Below, piece after piece: positions 53,146 to 62,098 of a stretch of DNA of 64,000 nucleotides; the stretch's first letter is position 1, and the number at the start of each line of letters is the position of its first letter. Both the position numbers and the translations under genes were made by a program. The notes under the pieces are model-generated. The model searched no databases and was not told the DNA's origin. It saw only the letters and a program-made list of their open reading frames with translations. The DNA is from Bacteroidales bacterium (GTDB taxonomy: Bacteria; Bacteroidota; Bacteroidia; Bacteroidales; UBA932): positions 1 to 64,000 of the forward strand of contig JAFVQD010000005.1 in the NCBI GenBank assembly GCA_017504965.1, given 5' to 3'.

Positions 53146-54305
53146 TGAGAGGGATTAAATACATACTTGTACCTATATTGGCTCTGTTATTGGGCTCTTG
53201 TATCTATCCGTATGATATAGAGCTGAAAGAGGGGGCTGAGGGCACTGTGACCATAGATGGGGATATAATTTATGGTGAGATTTCCACTTTCACAGTGGGC
53301 TTGACACAGAGTGTGGCAGATTCTGTTTCCAAGCAGTTTTTTGTCAACACCCTTTATGTGGAGTGTGAAGATGGCACCAAGTATCAGGGTGTGAATGAAA
53401 GGGGGGATATATATATAGTTGATACCAGGCACCTTGATAAAGAGAAGAGATACAGATTTGTAGCAAAAATATCCAAGGATGGTTTCTCACCATCCAATGC
53501 CAGGACATATATGACCGACTTTATGGAGGTGCAGATAACTCCACCTATAGACTCCATATCGTATCAGATAGCTCAGGACAGCCTCTCTGTCTCGATCAAT
53601 GTCTCTACTCACGATGATTCAAAGCCTGAGGGGTATTACAGATGGGAGTATGAGGAGAATTGGGAGTTCAAGTCTGTTTACAGGGCTACATATGAGTATG
53701 CTTACTACAGCAATAGTGTGTATGAGATAGATTTTGAGACAGAGAACAGGTACTACTGCTGGGGAAAGGCTTTGTCCCGGGATGTTCTGGTCTACAGCAC
53801 CAAGAACAGTGGCTCGAATGTGGTATACCAGGAGGTGTTGAATGGAAACATAGATGCTACAGACAAGAGGCTGAATACCCTCTATTGTATAGATGTGATC
53901 CAATACTCCCTGACAGAAGAGGGGTACAACTTCTGGAAAACCCTCAAAAAGAATGAGGAGGGGATGGGGGATATCTTTTCTCCCCAGCCGAGCAAGCCAA
54001 GGGGGAATATATATTGCGAGGAGGATAAGGATGAGTATGTAATAGGCCATATCGGTTGTTCGAGTGTCACCAGGATGAGACGGTTCATCACCACTCAGGA
54101 GTTTGGGATATATCGCGAAGCGGATATGACTTCACCGAGTATTATCGGTAGGGAAGGATGGCAGACTGCCTATATGGAGGGGCTGGATGTGATAGAGATC
54201 AATGAGGAGACAAGGGAGTGCTTCTGGGCTCCGTTGAAGTGTGTTGACTGCCGTAAATATGGAACCAAGGATAAACCCGATTTCTGGCCGACAACCAATA
54301 AATAG
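53145..54305 (+). CDS. DUF4249 lipoprotein, cassette A
   Basis: A 386-aa lipoprotein with a lipobox ending at Cys19 (LLLGSC). The ATG at 53145 shares one base with the receptor stop (TGATG), which fixes the start. An Ig-like N-terminal part is followed by a body with two Trp/Tyr-rich stretches and a conserved tail CVDCRKYG ending in KPDFWP, the typical DUF4249 end with a paired-cysteine motif. It is paired with the receptor as in the other two loci in this window. It may be a surface ligand-binding partner, by analogy with SusD, but this has not been shown for the family to my knowledge. Confidence 0.85.
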   Translation: MRGIKYILVPILALLLGSCIYPYDIELKEGAEGTVTIDGDIIYGEISTFTVGLTQSVADSVSKQFFVNTLYVECEDGTKYQGVNERGDIYIVDTRHLDKEKRYRFVAKISKDGFSPSNARTYMTDFMEVQITPPIDSISYQIAQDSLSVSINVSTHDDSKPEGYYRWEYEENWEFKSVYRATYEYAYYSNSVYEIDFETENRYYCWGKALSRDVLVYSTKNSGSNVVYQEVLNGNIDATDKRLNTLYCIDVIQYSLTEEGYNFWKTLKKNEEGMGDIFSPQPSKPRGNIYCEEDKDEYVIGHIGCSSVTRMRRFITTQEFGIYREADMTSPSIIGREGWQTAYMEGLDVIEINEETRECFWAPLKCVDCRKYGTKDKPDFWPTTNK

Positions 54306-54306
54306 T

Positions 54307-55965
54307 ATGAGTATCTACAGGTATATAATTTGGATATTGGTCTGTCTCTTTACGACACTCAAGGTGTCGGGACAGAGTACAGATGTGGTGGAGAGGATCT
54401 ATGTCTCTACCGACAAGGGGAGTTATGTCGCAGGTGAAGGGATAGGGTGTGCATTGTATTGTTTCGATGTGACCGGTGGAAAGCTCCGCTTTTCTGAACT
54501 CAGCAGTGTGGCTTATGTGGAGCTGGTAAGTGCAGAAGGTGTGGCGCAGCAGGAGAAAGTCACACTTTTGGAGGGGCGAGGAGGTGCGGTGATAAAGCTC
54601 TCCCCCGATCTCCCTACAGGAAATTATAAGCTGGTAGCCTATACCAGACAAAACAGAAATGAGGTGGGATTTGTCCCGTATGCCAGGGATATATCCATCT
54701 ACAACACTCTGCTGGCCTCTAAAATAGAGGGGAATGTGGTATTAGAGGCCCCTTCAGAAGAGACTGAGGGTGCAGTTATCCGCAATACCCCTTTTATGGA
54801 GGTGGTGTGTGATGACACTTATGGAGTGACTGTAAAAAATCTATCGTCAGAAAAACTCTTTTACAATATATCTGTCTACCGTCAGGATAAGCTGGAGCAG
54901 TTGCAGTGTGAGACTTTGGAGAATTTCGGAAAGTATGTTTCCGGCTCAAAAGGGAAAAGCTTTGTAAATGGATTCGTCCCAGATTTTGAAGGTGAGGTAT
55001 TCCACTTCAAGTCAGATGCCATAGGAAAGAATATGCTCCTCTCATTCCCGGGAGAGAATGCAAATGTGTACATCTCAGATGTGGATGAAAATGGGGATCT
55101 CTATTTCTATGCAGGAAGTATATATGGAGAGAAGGAGGGTCTTCTTCAGGTGATGCCTGGCTATACCGACAGAAGCCATAAATCTGAACTGGTCTCTCCG
55201 TTTATAGGGAGTTTTGATTTCGAGTATCCGCCACTCTATCTTAATGAAGAAATGGAGGGAGATCTGGTGGCACGTGGTGTAGGGATGCAGTTGGGGAGGA
55301 GATTTGGCCTCGATACACTGAATGTCCCGATGGAGCTGAGGGGAGATCCTTTTCTGGAAGAGCCGGACAAATCGTATCTGCTGGATGACTACACCAGATT
55401 CCACACTATGCACGAGGTTATCACTGAGTATGTATCAAACGTAAGGATACGCCTGATGGATAAGAAGAGGGTCTTCAGTGTCCTTTTCAAGGATGCTGTC
55501 GGCAATGAGTCCTACTCCAGATTTACCACTTTGGCCCTTTTGGATGGTATGCCTGTGTTTGACCACGAGGATATTTTGGCGTATGACCCTATGCTTGTCA
55601 AGCAGATTAGGGTGTATGCACACTCATACAGACTTTCAGATATCACATACGAAGGGGTTATCTGCTTCGATACATACAAGGGGGACATCCCCTCTTTCCC
55701 GATAGACAGTATATCCCTTATGTTTACCCATAAAGGGTCCCTATATCCCGAATATATCTCGGGAGAGAGGCTTTCAGAGGGGGGAAAGATTCCCGATTAC
55801 CGACATACTCTCTACTGGCATCCCGCAGCTGAGCTTGATCCGCGTGGGGCTGAGAAGTTTGTATTGATCCCCCCGAAAAACAGAGGTACCTTCAACATAG
55901 TGATAGAAGGGGTGACAGCATCCGGGGTACCTTTTCAGTATAAAACCAATTTTGAAATTCTATGA
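54307..55965 (+). CDS. MG2-like exported protein, cassette A
   Basis: A 552-aa protein with a signal peptide (about 1-22, VSGQ). The mature N-terminus (ERIYVSTDKGSYVAGE, then ALYCFD and PTGNYKLVAYTRQNRNE) resembles an alpha-2-macroglobulin MG2 domain, as seen in Bacteroidetes envelope proteins. A conserved stretch LLDDYTRFHTMHEV near residue 360 is followed by VRIR and a TonB-plug-like fragment (LALLDGMPVFDHEDILAYDP). There is no thioester motif and no complete macroglobulin. It starts one base after the DUF4249 stop and overlaps the permease start by ATGA. The function is unknown; a periplasmic or surface accessory to the receptor is inferred. Confidence 0.75.
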   Translation: MSIYRYIIWILVCLFTTLKVSGQSTDVVERIYVSTDKGSYVAGEGIGCALYCFDVTGGKLRFSELSSVAYVELVSAEGVAQQEKVTLLEGRGGAVIKLSPDLPTGNYKLVAYTRQNRNEVGFVPYARDISIYNTLLASKIEGNVVLEAPSEETEGAVIRNTPFMEVVCDDTYGVTVKNLSSEKLFYNISVYRQDKLEQLQCETLENFGKYVSGSKGKSFVNGFVPDFEGEVFHFKSDAIGKNMLLSFPGENANVYISDVDENGDLYFYAGSIYGEKEGLLQVMPGYTDRSHKSELVSPFIGSFDFEYPPLYLNEEMEGDLVARGVGMQLGRRFGLDTLNVPMELRGDPFLEEPDKSYLLDDYTRFHTMHEVITEYVSNVRIRLMDKKRVFSVLFKDAVGNESYSRFTTLALLDGMPVFDHEDILAYDPMLVKQIRVYAHSYRLSDITYEGVICFDTYKGDIPSFPIDSISLMFTHKGSLYPEYISGERLSEGGKIPDYRHTLYWHPAAELDPRGAEKFVLIPPKNRGTFNIVIEGVTASGVPFQYKTNFEIL

Positions 55966-57536
55966 AAAAGAAGAGGGAGTTTCCCAATACCTATGTGATT
56001 ATTTTCGTCATTATGGCGATTTGTGCCATAGCTACCTGGTTTGTGCCGGGCGGTGACTATGTGCAGCAGGGTGATACTCTGGTATATACTGAGGTGGAGT
56101 CTGTGCCGCAGACCTGGCAGATATTTGAGGCATTGTACTCTGGATTTGCCAAGCAGGCGGGCATTATAGTATTTATCCTGATTATAGGTGGGGCATTCTG
56201 GATAGTGAACTCTTCCAAGTCGATAGATGTAGGGATCATCTCATTTCTAAATGGGACAAAAAAACTGGAGAGATACCCTCTACTGAAGAGAGTGGGGGTG
56301 AACAATATTGTGATGTCTCTTATCATTATCCTATTCTCCCTGTTCGGGGGAGTGTTCGGAATGAGTGAGGAGACCCTCGCTTTCGTAGTGGTGCTGGTCC
56401 CTCTGGCCATATCGATGGGGTACGACTCCATAGTGGGTGTATGTCTGGTGTATGTGGCAGCGCACGTGGGATTTGCAGGGGCGTTTCTGAACCCGTTTAC
56501 CGTAGGTATTGCCCAGAATCTGGCAGATATCCCTATGTTCTCAGGTATGGGGTACAGGCTGCTGTGCTGGAGTCTCCTTACAGCCATACTGATAGCAGTG
56601 GTGCTGATCTACGCAGCCAGGATCAAAAAGGATCCGCGGAGGTCGATTGTATATGAGAGCGACAGCTATTGGAGGGAGAAGATAGCAGATAATGGAGAGA
56701 AGGTGGAATTCAGCAGAAACAAATCTTCTGTGGCTGCATTTCTCCTCGCATTGGCGGCGATATTGGCATTTACAGTGGCTTACTCGGGAGAGTGCAGCAT
56801 TAAGATGGGGCAGACAGTCTACTCTGCGCAGTGGCTGCTCCCTGTAGTGGCAGCACTTTTTGTCGTGGTGTCGGTGATGGCCTTGAGACGCTCATATCAC
56901 TTCTTCGTCCTTACCCTTCTGGGATTTACCATTGTCTACCTGATTATCGGAGTATTGGCCTTCGGGTGGTATATAGGTGAGATTTCGGCCCTGTTCCTGG
57001 CGTTCGGCCTCCTCTGCGGTATATCGGTGGGACTTTCTCCCAATGGGATTGTGAAGGAGTTCCTCAATGGGGCGAAGGATATAATGTCTGCTGCCCTGGT
57101 GGTGGGATTCGCTGCCGGTATCATCATTATCCTCGAGGATGGGAAGATTATCGACTCGATACTCCATTCGATGGAGTCGGGGCTGGGTGAGTCGGGGCAG
57201 ATGGCATCACTGTCGCTTATGTACGGGATTCAGACCCTGATAAATCTGGTGATCCCTTCGGCTACCGCCAAGGCAGCCATAACTATCCCCATTATGGCGC
57301 CGTTTTCAGATCTTATCGACCTGTCGCGACAGGCGATGGTGATGGCTTTCCAGTTTGGTGATGGGTTTACCAATATGATTACCCCCACCTCGGGAGTCCT
57401 TATAGCGGCTCTGGGAATGGCTAAAATCCCCTATTCGAAATGGGTCAAATGGGTATGGAAATTTATACTTCTGCTCATAATTATCGGATTTTTGCTCCTT
57501 ATCCCTACAGTATATTTGAATTTGTCTGGTTTTTAG
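55962..57536 (+). CDS. YfcC/DcuC-type inner-membrane permease
   Basis: A 524-aa integral membrane protein with about 12 helices, similar to the YfcC family related to C4-dicarboxylate carriers and basic amino-acid exchangers. Matching segments include WFVPGGDYV, FGMSEETLAFVVVLVPLA, VGFAGAFLNPFTVGIAQ and the C-terminal NLVIPSATAKAAITIPIM, which carries the family's NxxIPSxSGKA-like motif, then DGFTNMITPTSGVL. Translation is coupled to the MG2-like gene by an ATGA overlap. No equivalent follows cassette B. It could carry the imported compound across the inner membrane; arginine/ornithine or dicarboxylate-type cargo is possible but unproven. Confidence 0.85.
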   Translation: MKKKREFPNTYVIIFVIMAICAIATWFVPGGDYVQQGDTLVYTEVESVPQTWQIFEALYSGFAKQAGIIVFILIIGGAFWIVNSSKSIDVGIISFLNGTKKLERYPLLKRVGVNNIVMSLIIILFSLFGGVFGMSEETLAFVVVLVPLAISMGYDSIVGVCLVYVAAHVGFAGAFLNPFTVGIAQNLADIPMFSGMGYRLLCWSLLTAILIAVVLIYAARIKKDPRRSIVYESDSYWREKIADNGEKVEFSRNKSSVAAFLLALAAILAFTVAYSGECSIKMGQTVYSAQWLLPVVAALFVVVSVMALRRSYHFFVLTLLGFTIVYLIIGVLAFGWYIGEISALFLAFGLLCGISVGLSPNGIVKEFLNGAKDIMSAALVVGFAAGIIIILEDGKIIDSILHSMESGLGESGQMASLSLMYGIQTLINLVIPSATAKAAITIPIMAPFSDLIDLSRQAMVMAFQFGDGFTNMITPTSGVLIAALGMAKIPYSKWVKWVWKFILLLIIIGFLLLIPTVYLNLSGF

Positions 57537-57545
57537 ATATTTTTG
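57514..57545 (+). promoter_or_regulatory. Promoter of envelope cassette B, close to the start codon
   Basis: A -33 TTTG (57514-57517) and a -7 box TATTTTTG (57538-57545) are separated by 20 bp, a good Bacteroidetes promoter. The -7 box ends only 6 bp before the ATG at 57552 and spans the end of the permease gene, implying a nearly leaderless transcript. Confidence 0.55.
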
Positions 57546-57551
57546 CGGACT

Positions 57552-58250
57552 ATGAGAATACTTCCAATTATCTATCTCGCAGTCCTGCTTTTCTTTAGCA
57601 CAGGCACCATTGAGGTCCTGGCCCAGAAGGAGAGCCGTGAAGATTATTTGTCACAGGTAAAAGGGCTATCTTTAATCTATCGTGGTAAGATAGAGAAGCA
57701 CTACAGCTATAAATATAAAGGTACATATTTCGCCTACCAGGAGGATTATGTGCCCGGTGATGTATACTATAATCAGAAATTGTATACCGATGTGCTGATG
57801 AATCTCAATTCACACACTGACCAGATTTTGGTGAGACTCACAGAGTCTCATCTTCCGGTCCTTCTGGACAAGAGTCTGGTGGACTGGTTCGTTCTGGATG
57901 GACGAAAATTCATAAATATGCAGGATGGTGATTACGGGGGGCTGACCGGAGGATATTATGAGGTATTGGATGGGGATGAGACCATTCTCTTCAAGAAGAT
58001 CGTGAAAGAGTATAGGGAGGACCTGGTAGCGTCGGGTCAGGATGCCAAAATAGAGAAGGTTTTCGATCCGGTGATCGACTACTACCTGTATAGGGATGGT
58101 GTTAGCGAAAAGGTCTCAGGGAAGAGTACATTTGTCAAGTTCTTCAAGGAGGATAAGAAGGAGATCAACCATATTTTCAGGGAAGCTACCCGTGGCGAGC
58201 GTAACGATAAGGACAGATTGTATAAAAAGGTTTTGGAGGCGGTAAGATGA
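57552..58250 (+). CDS. Secreted protein of cassette B (family not recognised)
   Basis: A 232-aa exported protein (signal about 1-25, EVLAQ) homologous to the protein at 49835. Shared blocks are RGKIEKHYSYKYKGTYFAY, QKLYTDVLMNLNSHTDQ and FVLDGRKFI. It has an added charged C-terminal segment rich in Lys, Asp and Glu. The ATG at 57552 was preferred over a TTG nine bases upstream because it gives a cleaner signal peptide. It overlaps the receptor start by ATGA, exactly as in cassette A. No enzymatic motif is visible. Confidence 0.75.
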   Translation: MRILPIIYLAVLLFFSTGTIEVLAQKESREDYLSQVKGLSLIYRGKIEKHYSYKYKGTYFAYQEDYVPGDVYYNQKLYTDVLMNLNSHTDQILVRLTESHLPVLLDKSLVDWFVLDGRKFINMQDGDYGGLTGGYYEVLDGDETILFKKIVKEYREDLVASGQDAKIEKVFDPVIDYYLYRDGVSEKVSGKSTFVKFFKEDKKEINHIFREATRGERNDKDRLYKKVLEAVR

Positions 58251-60916
58251 AAAGAGCTTTGATTTTGATTTGTGCACTGGTGCTGGCTCTGCCTCTTTCC
58301 GGTCAGAAAATATCTTTCTATAAATCACCCCTTGACTCGGTGGTATTGAAGATGGATGAAATATTTCCAGGAAGGGTGTTCTTCGTTCCAGACACTACTG
58401 ACAATGCCAGATTTACTATACGGGTGGATAGTCAGAGCGCCTTTTTGGACGAAGCGGTCAAGGTCCTTAAAGGGGAGGGGTATTCTGTGACAGAACAGAA
58501 TGGGAATCTTTTTATTCTGAAGGGTATAGGTATCTCCACCTCTCTTCCTCTTCAATACTTTGATGAGCAGACCTCTCTGGCAGCCTCTTCGCAGGAATAT
58601 CTGGATGCATTGAGTGAGGATGCCAAGATCGCAAATTTTGCCAACAAAGTTTATGAGATAGGTAGAGAGGAGAATTGCCCCGGGGGCAAACTCTATCTGA
58701 GCGGTGTGGTGCAGAATGTGAGGAATGGTGAGCCTCTGGTAGGGGTGTCGGTGTATAGTGAAGAGAGTAAATCGTATGCTCAGACCGATGAGTTCGGATT
58801 CTATAAGATTCTCTTGCCTGCAGGGGCAAACAAACTTAAAGCGAGCGGTTTCTCTCTTAATGACGTGGAGCTTGATGTAAAGCTTTATGAGACAGGTAGC
58901 CTCGATATCATTATGAAGGAGAAGGTCTACTCCCTCAATGAGGCGATAGTCTCTGCAGAGAGCTCGAACAACAGGAAAACCAATAAGATGGGTGTGGAAC
59001 TTGTGAGGATAGGGAGGATCAAGAATGTCCCCACCGTGCTTGGTGAAGCCGATGTGCTGAAGGTGCTGGTGACCCTTCCCGGTGTCAAATCGGTAGGTGA
59101 GGCTTCCGGCGGATTCAATGTCCGCGGAGGTGCTACAGATCAGAACCTGATCCTTTTCAATGAAGGTACCATCTATAACCCTACCCACCTCTTCGGTCTC
59201 TTCTCCGCTTTTAATCCTGATGTCGTGACCGATGTCGAGCTATATAAGAGTTCTATCCCGGCAGAGTATGGGGGAAGGCTCTCTTCTGTACTGGAGATCA
59301 GGGGTAGAGAGGGTAATGACAAGAAGGTGGCCGGCTCATTGGGTATAGGTCTGCTGACTGCCAAGGGGCATATCGAAGGGCCGTTCTCCAAGAGTGGCAA
59401 GACCAAATTTATAGTGGGCGCCAGAACCACATATTCAGACTGGCTGCTGGGACTTCTCCCCGAGGAGAGCGGTTATAATCAGGGGACAGCCAACTTCTAT
59501 GATGTGAATGCATCTGTAAGCCATAAATTCAATGACAAGAACAGTATCTATGCCTATGGATACTACTCTAAAGACAAATTCAGTTTCAGTGTCGACACCT
59601 CATACCGATACAGCAATATCAATGGTTCTGTGAAGTGGAGAAGCAATTTCTCTGACAGACACAGTATGGTGATGTCTCTGGGGTATGACCAGTATGGGTA
59701 TAGTGTCCTGGACACTCACAAGGATATCGAGTCATATAATCTCCGGTTCTCTATCCAGCAGGGATATGCCAAGCTGAAATTCAAGTCGGTACTCAGTGAC
59801 AAGCATATATTGAACTACGGATTGAACAGCGTCTATTACTACCTGAGGCCAGGTATGATGCTCCCTTACGATATACCTGGGGGAGACCCTTCGCTGGTGG
59901 TGGAGAATATTCTCGACACAGAGGAGGCTGTGGAGTCTGCACTCTATATATCTGATACCTGGAATATATCTGACAGAATATCAGCCGACCTGGGTATCCG
60001 CTATTCTGTTTTTACGAACCTCAGACCATTCAAATATTATGGAGGACCTGAGTTCAGGATCTCTGGAAAATGGCTTGTATCTGACAGAGTGACCCTTAAG
60101 GCTGGTTTCAACAGTATGAGGCAGTATATACATATGCTCTCCAATACTACCACAATGTCTCCGACCGATATTTGGAAACTGAGCGATGTCGATATCAGAC
60201 CTCAGACGGGGTGGCAGGCCGCCATGGCCCTCTATTCTATGCACTTCAATGACAAGGTGGAGCTCTCTCTGGAGGCCTATTATAAAAAAATGGACAACTA
60301 TCTTGACTACAAGAGCGGATCAGTCCTGATTATGAACAGTAATCTGGCAGAGGATGTGATAGAGACCAGAGGTCAGGCGTATGGAGCGGAGCTGATGCTG
60401 AAAAAGCCGCTGGGCAAACTTAATGGTTGGGTCTCATATACCTACTCCAGAACCCTTCTTCAGGAGAAGGAGGATAGGGGAGTCTTCTCTGTAAATGGGG
60501 GAGATTGGTACTCTGCCCCTTATGACAAGCCTCACGATGTCAAGTTTGTAGGAAATTATAAATTTACCCATAGATACAGTCTCTCTTTGAATGTCGACTA
60601 CTCTACCGGAAGACCTGTGACAATTCCGGTGGGAAAATATCTATACGGAGGGGGGTACAGACTATATTTCTCCGATAGAAATGCTTATAGAGTGCCCGAT
60701 TATTTCAGGATGGATATAGCGATGAATATAGAGCCGAGTCACCACCTGAAGCAGCTTTCGCACTTCTCAGTGACATTCGGTGTATATAACGTGACAGGGC
60801 GTAAGAATGCCTATTCGGTCTATTACGACACCAACTCGGGTAAAAATGTCCAGGGATATATGCTAACCATCTTCGGCGCACCTATCCCATATGTTAACAT
60901 TAATGTGAAATTCTGA
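58247..60916 (+). CDS. TonB-dependent receptor with STN domain, cassette B
   Basis: An 889-aa paralogue of the receptor at 50461 with the same domain order: signal peptide (1-20), STN-like (about 22-100), carboxypeptidase-like regulatory domain (about 147-230), plug (about 248-365) and barrel, ending VNINVKF. The plug (GFNVRGGATDQN, HLFGLFSAFNPDVV, LSSVLEIRGREG) is highly conserved with cassette A, while the extracellular loop regions of the barrel (for example 455-480 and 540-560) differ in length and sequence. This suggests a changed ligand. The start (ATGA) and stop (TGATG) overlaps are the same as in cassette A. Confidence 0.92.
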   Translation: MKRALILICALVLALPLSGQKISFYKSPLDSVVLKMDEIFPGRVFFVPDTTDNARFTIRVDSQSAFLDEAVKVLKGEGYSVTEQNGNLFILKGIGISTSLPLQYFDEQTSLAASSQEYLDALSEDAKIANFANKVYEIGREENCPGGKLYLSGVVQNVRNGEPLVGVSVYSEESKSYAQTDEFGFYKILLPAGANKLKASGFSLNDVELDVKLYETGSLDIIMKEKVYSLNEAIVSAESSNNRKTNKMGVELVRIGRIKNVPTVLGEADVLKVLVTLPGVKSVGEASGGFNVRGGATDQNLILFNEGTIYNPTHLFGLFSAFNPDVVTDVELYKSSIPAEYGGRLSSVLEIRGREGNDKKVAGSLGIGLLTAKGHIEGPFSKSGKTKFIVGARTTYSDWLLGLLPEESGYNQGTANFYDVNASVSHKFNDKNSIYAYGYYSKDKFSFSVDTSYRYSNINGSVKWRSNFSDRHSMVMSLGYDQYGYSVLDTHKDIESYNLRFSIQQGYAKLKFKSVLSDKHILNYGLNSVYYYLRPGMMLPYDIPGGDPSLVVENILDTEEAVESALYISDTWNISDRISADLGIRYSVFTNLRPFKYYGGPEFRISGKWLVSDRVTLKAGFNSMRQYIHMLSNTTTMSPTDIWKLSDVDIRPQTGWQAAMALYSMHFNDKVELSLEAYYKKMDNYLDYKSGSVLIMNSNLAEDVIETRGQAYGAELMLKKPLGKLNGWVSYTYSRTLLQEKEDRGVFSVNGGDWYSAPYDKPHDVKFVGNYKFTHRYSLSLNVDYSTGRPVTIPVGKYLYGGGYRLYFSDRNAYRVPDYFRMDIAMNIEPSHHLKQLSHFSVTFGVYNVTGRKNAYSVYYDTNSGKNVQGYMLTIFGAPIPYVNINVKF

Positions 60917-62091
60917 TGAAAAAGGTGGTGAAATATATTATGATATTGATGTCAGCTATGTTTGTGGCATCTTGTGTGTACCCTTTCACCCCTGAAGGGG
61001 TAGAGGAGGAGGTGGGCCTTCTGGTTATGGAGGGTGATATCAACTCCGGGATCTTCTCAACCTTCGTTCCGAGCAGATCCATCGCCCTGACCAGTGAAAG
61101 CCAGACTGTGCAGAAGGTAGTACTGTCAGATATTTATGTAGAGAGTGAAGGCGGTGAGAAATTTGGTTCTTATGAGGTCATTGAGAGCTCCGATAATAAC
61201 TTCGTGAATAAAGTCAAACTTTCGTACAATGTAGATACCAGAGGACTTGACCGGAACAGCAAATGCCGTCTGGTATTCTCCGTGGAGGGTAAGACCTATA
61301 TGACCGATTGGCTCGATTTTACCCCTACACCCCCTATTGATTCTGTGACATATAGTGTCCCGGAGGATAAGTCCAGACTTGATATCTATGTTCACGCTAC
61401 CGGTGTAAACGATTCGCTGAGGTACTTCAAATGGGACTATAAGGAGGACTGGGAGTTTCACTCATATTTCAATCAGAAGATTTACTACTATCCTGACAGC
61501 AATCAGGTATACGAACTGACCGATGATATGGTGAAGAATATGTATTGCTGGAACTCATCTGTCTCTACCGGGATTAACATCTTCTCTACTGAGACCCTGT
61601 CAGAGAATATTGTGAAGGATCATCTGGTGAGATCAATCCCTAATGATGACAGGAGAATCTCCTATCTCTATTCCATAGAGGTGTATCAGAAAGCTCTTTC
61701 ACAGGAGGCTTACAAGTATTGGGAGACACTCCTTAAGAACAATGACGGATCTGCCGGTATCTTCGCCCCTCAGCCTAATGAAATGAGGGGAAACATCTTC
61801 TGTGAAAGCGATCCTAATGAGATGGTTCTGGGGTATATATCGTCGTGTGCTGTCGAAATAAAGAGAATCTTTATCGACAGAGTAGATCACCGTATATATC
61901 TCAGTCAGGATGTTTGTGTCCAGGAGGCAAAGCCTGTAGAACTTTGGGGAAATTCTTACAGCTCCGGCTGGGAGCCCGTTTTTGCAGACCCTCTGAGTGG
62001 AGAGGTGATGTGGGCACCGAAAAAATGTGTCGATTGCAGGGTATACGGACACAAGAACAAACCGTCATTCTGGCCGAATGATCATAAATAG
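60916..62091 (+). CDS. DUF4249 lipoprotein, cassette B
   Basis: A 391-aa lipoprotein (lipobox to Cys20, FVASC) homologous to the protein at 53145. Shared features are the aromatic YFKWDYKEDWEF block (cassette A: YYRWEYEENWEF), the segment GIFAPQPNEMRGNIFCE against DIFSPQPSKPRGNIYCE, and the tail CVDCRVYGHKNKPSFWP. The remaining sequence is much more diverged than the receptor plug. The start shares a base with the receptor stop. The paired cysteines could bind metal or form a disulfide. Confidence 0.85.
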   Translation: MKKVVKYIMILMSAMFVASCVYPFTPEGVEEEVGLLVMEGDINSGIFSTFVPSRSIALTSESQTVQKVVLSDIYVESEGGEKFGSYEVIESSDNNFVNKVKLSYNVDTRGLDRNSKCRLVFSVEGKTYMTDWLDFTPTPPIDSVTYSVPEDKSRLDIYVHATGVNDSLRYFKWDYKEDWEFHSYFNQKIYYYPDSNQVYELTDDMVKNMYCWNSSVSTGINIFSTETLSENIVKDHLVRSIPNDDRRISYLYSIEVYQKALSQEAYKYWETLLKNNDGSAGIFAPQPNEMRGNIFCESDPNEMVLGYISSCAVEIKRIFIDRVDHRIYLSQDVCVQEAKPVELWGNSYSSGWEPVFADPLSGEVMWAPKKCVDCRVYGHKNKPSFWPNDHK

Positions 62092-62098
62092 CAGAACA

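Noticed and set aside
53187-57127. A complete alpha-2-macroglobulin/defence system around the MG2-like protein
   Set aside because: The MG2-like proteins are only about 555 aa, show no thioester motif and have no penicillin-binding protein PbpC partner, so only MG2 resemblance is claimed.
58325-59188. Leftward open frame of 287 codons antisense to the cassette B receptor
   Set aside because: It mirrors the STN and regulatory domains of a clear receptor, and the peptide has no signal or domain; the matching frame in cassette A is much shorter.
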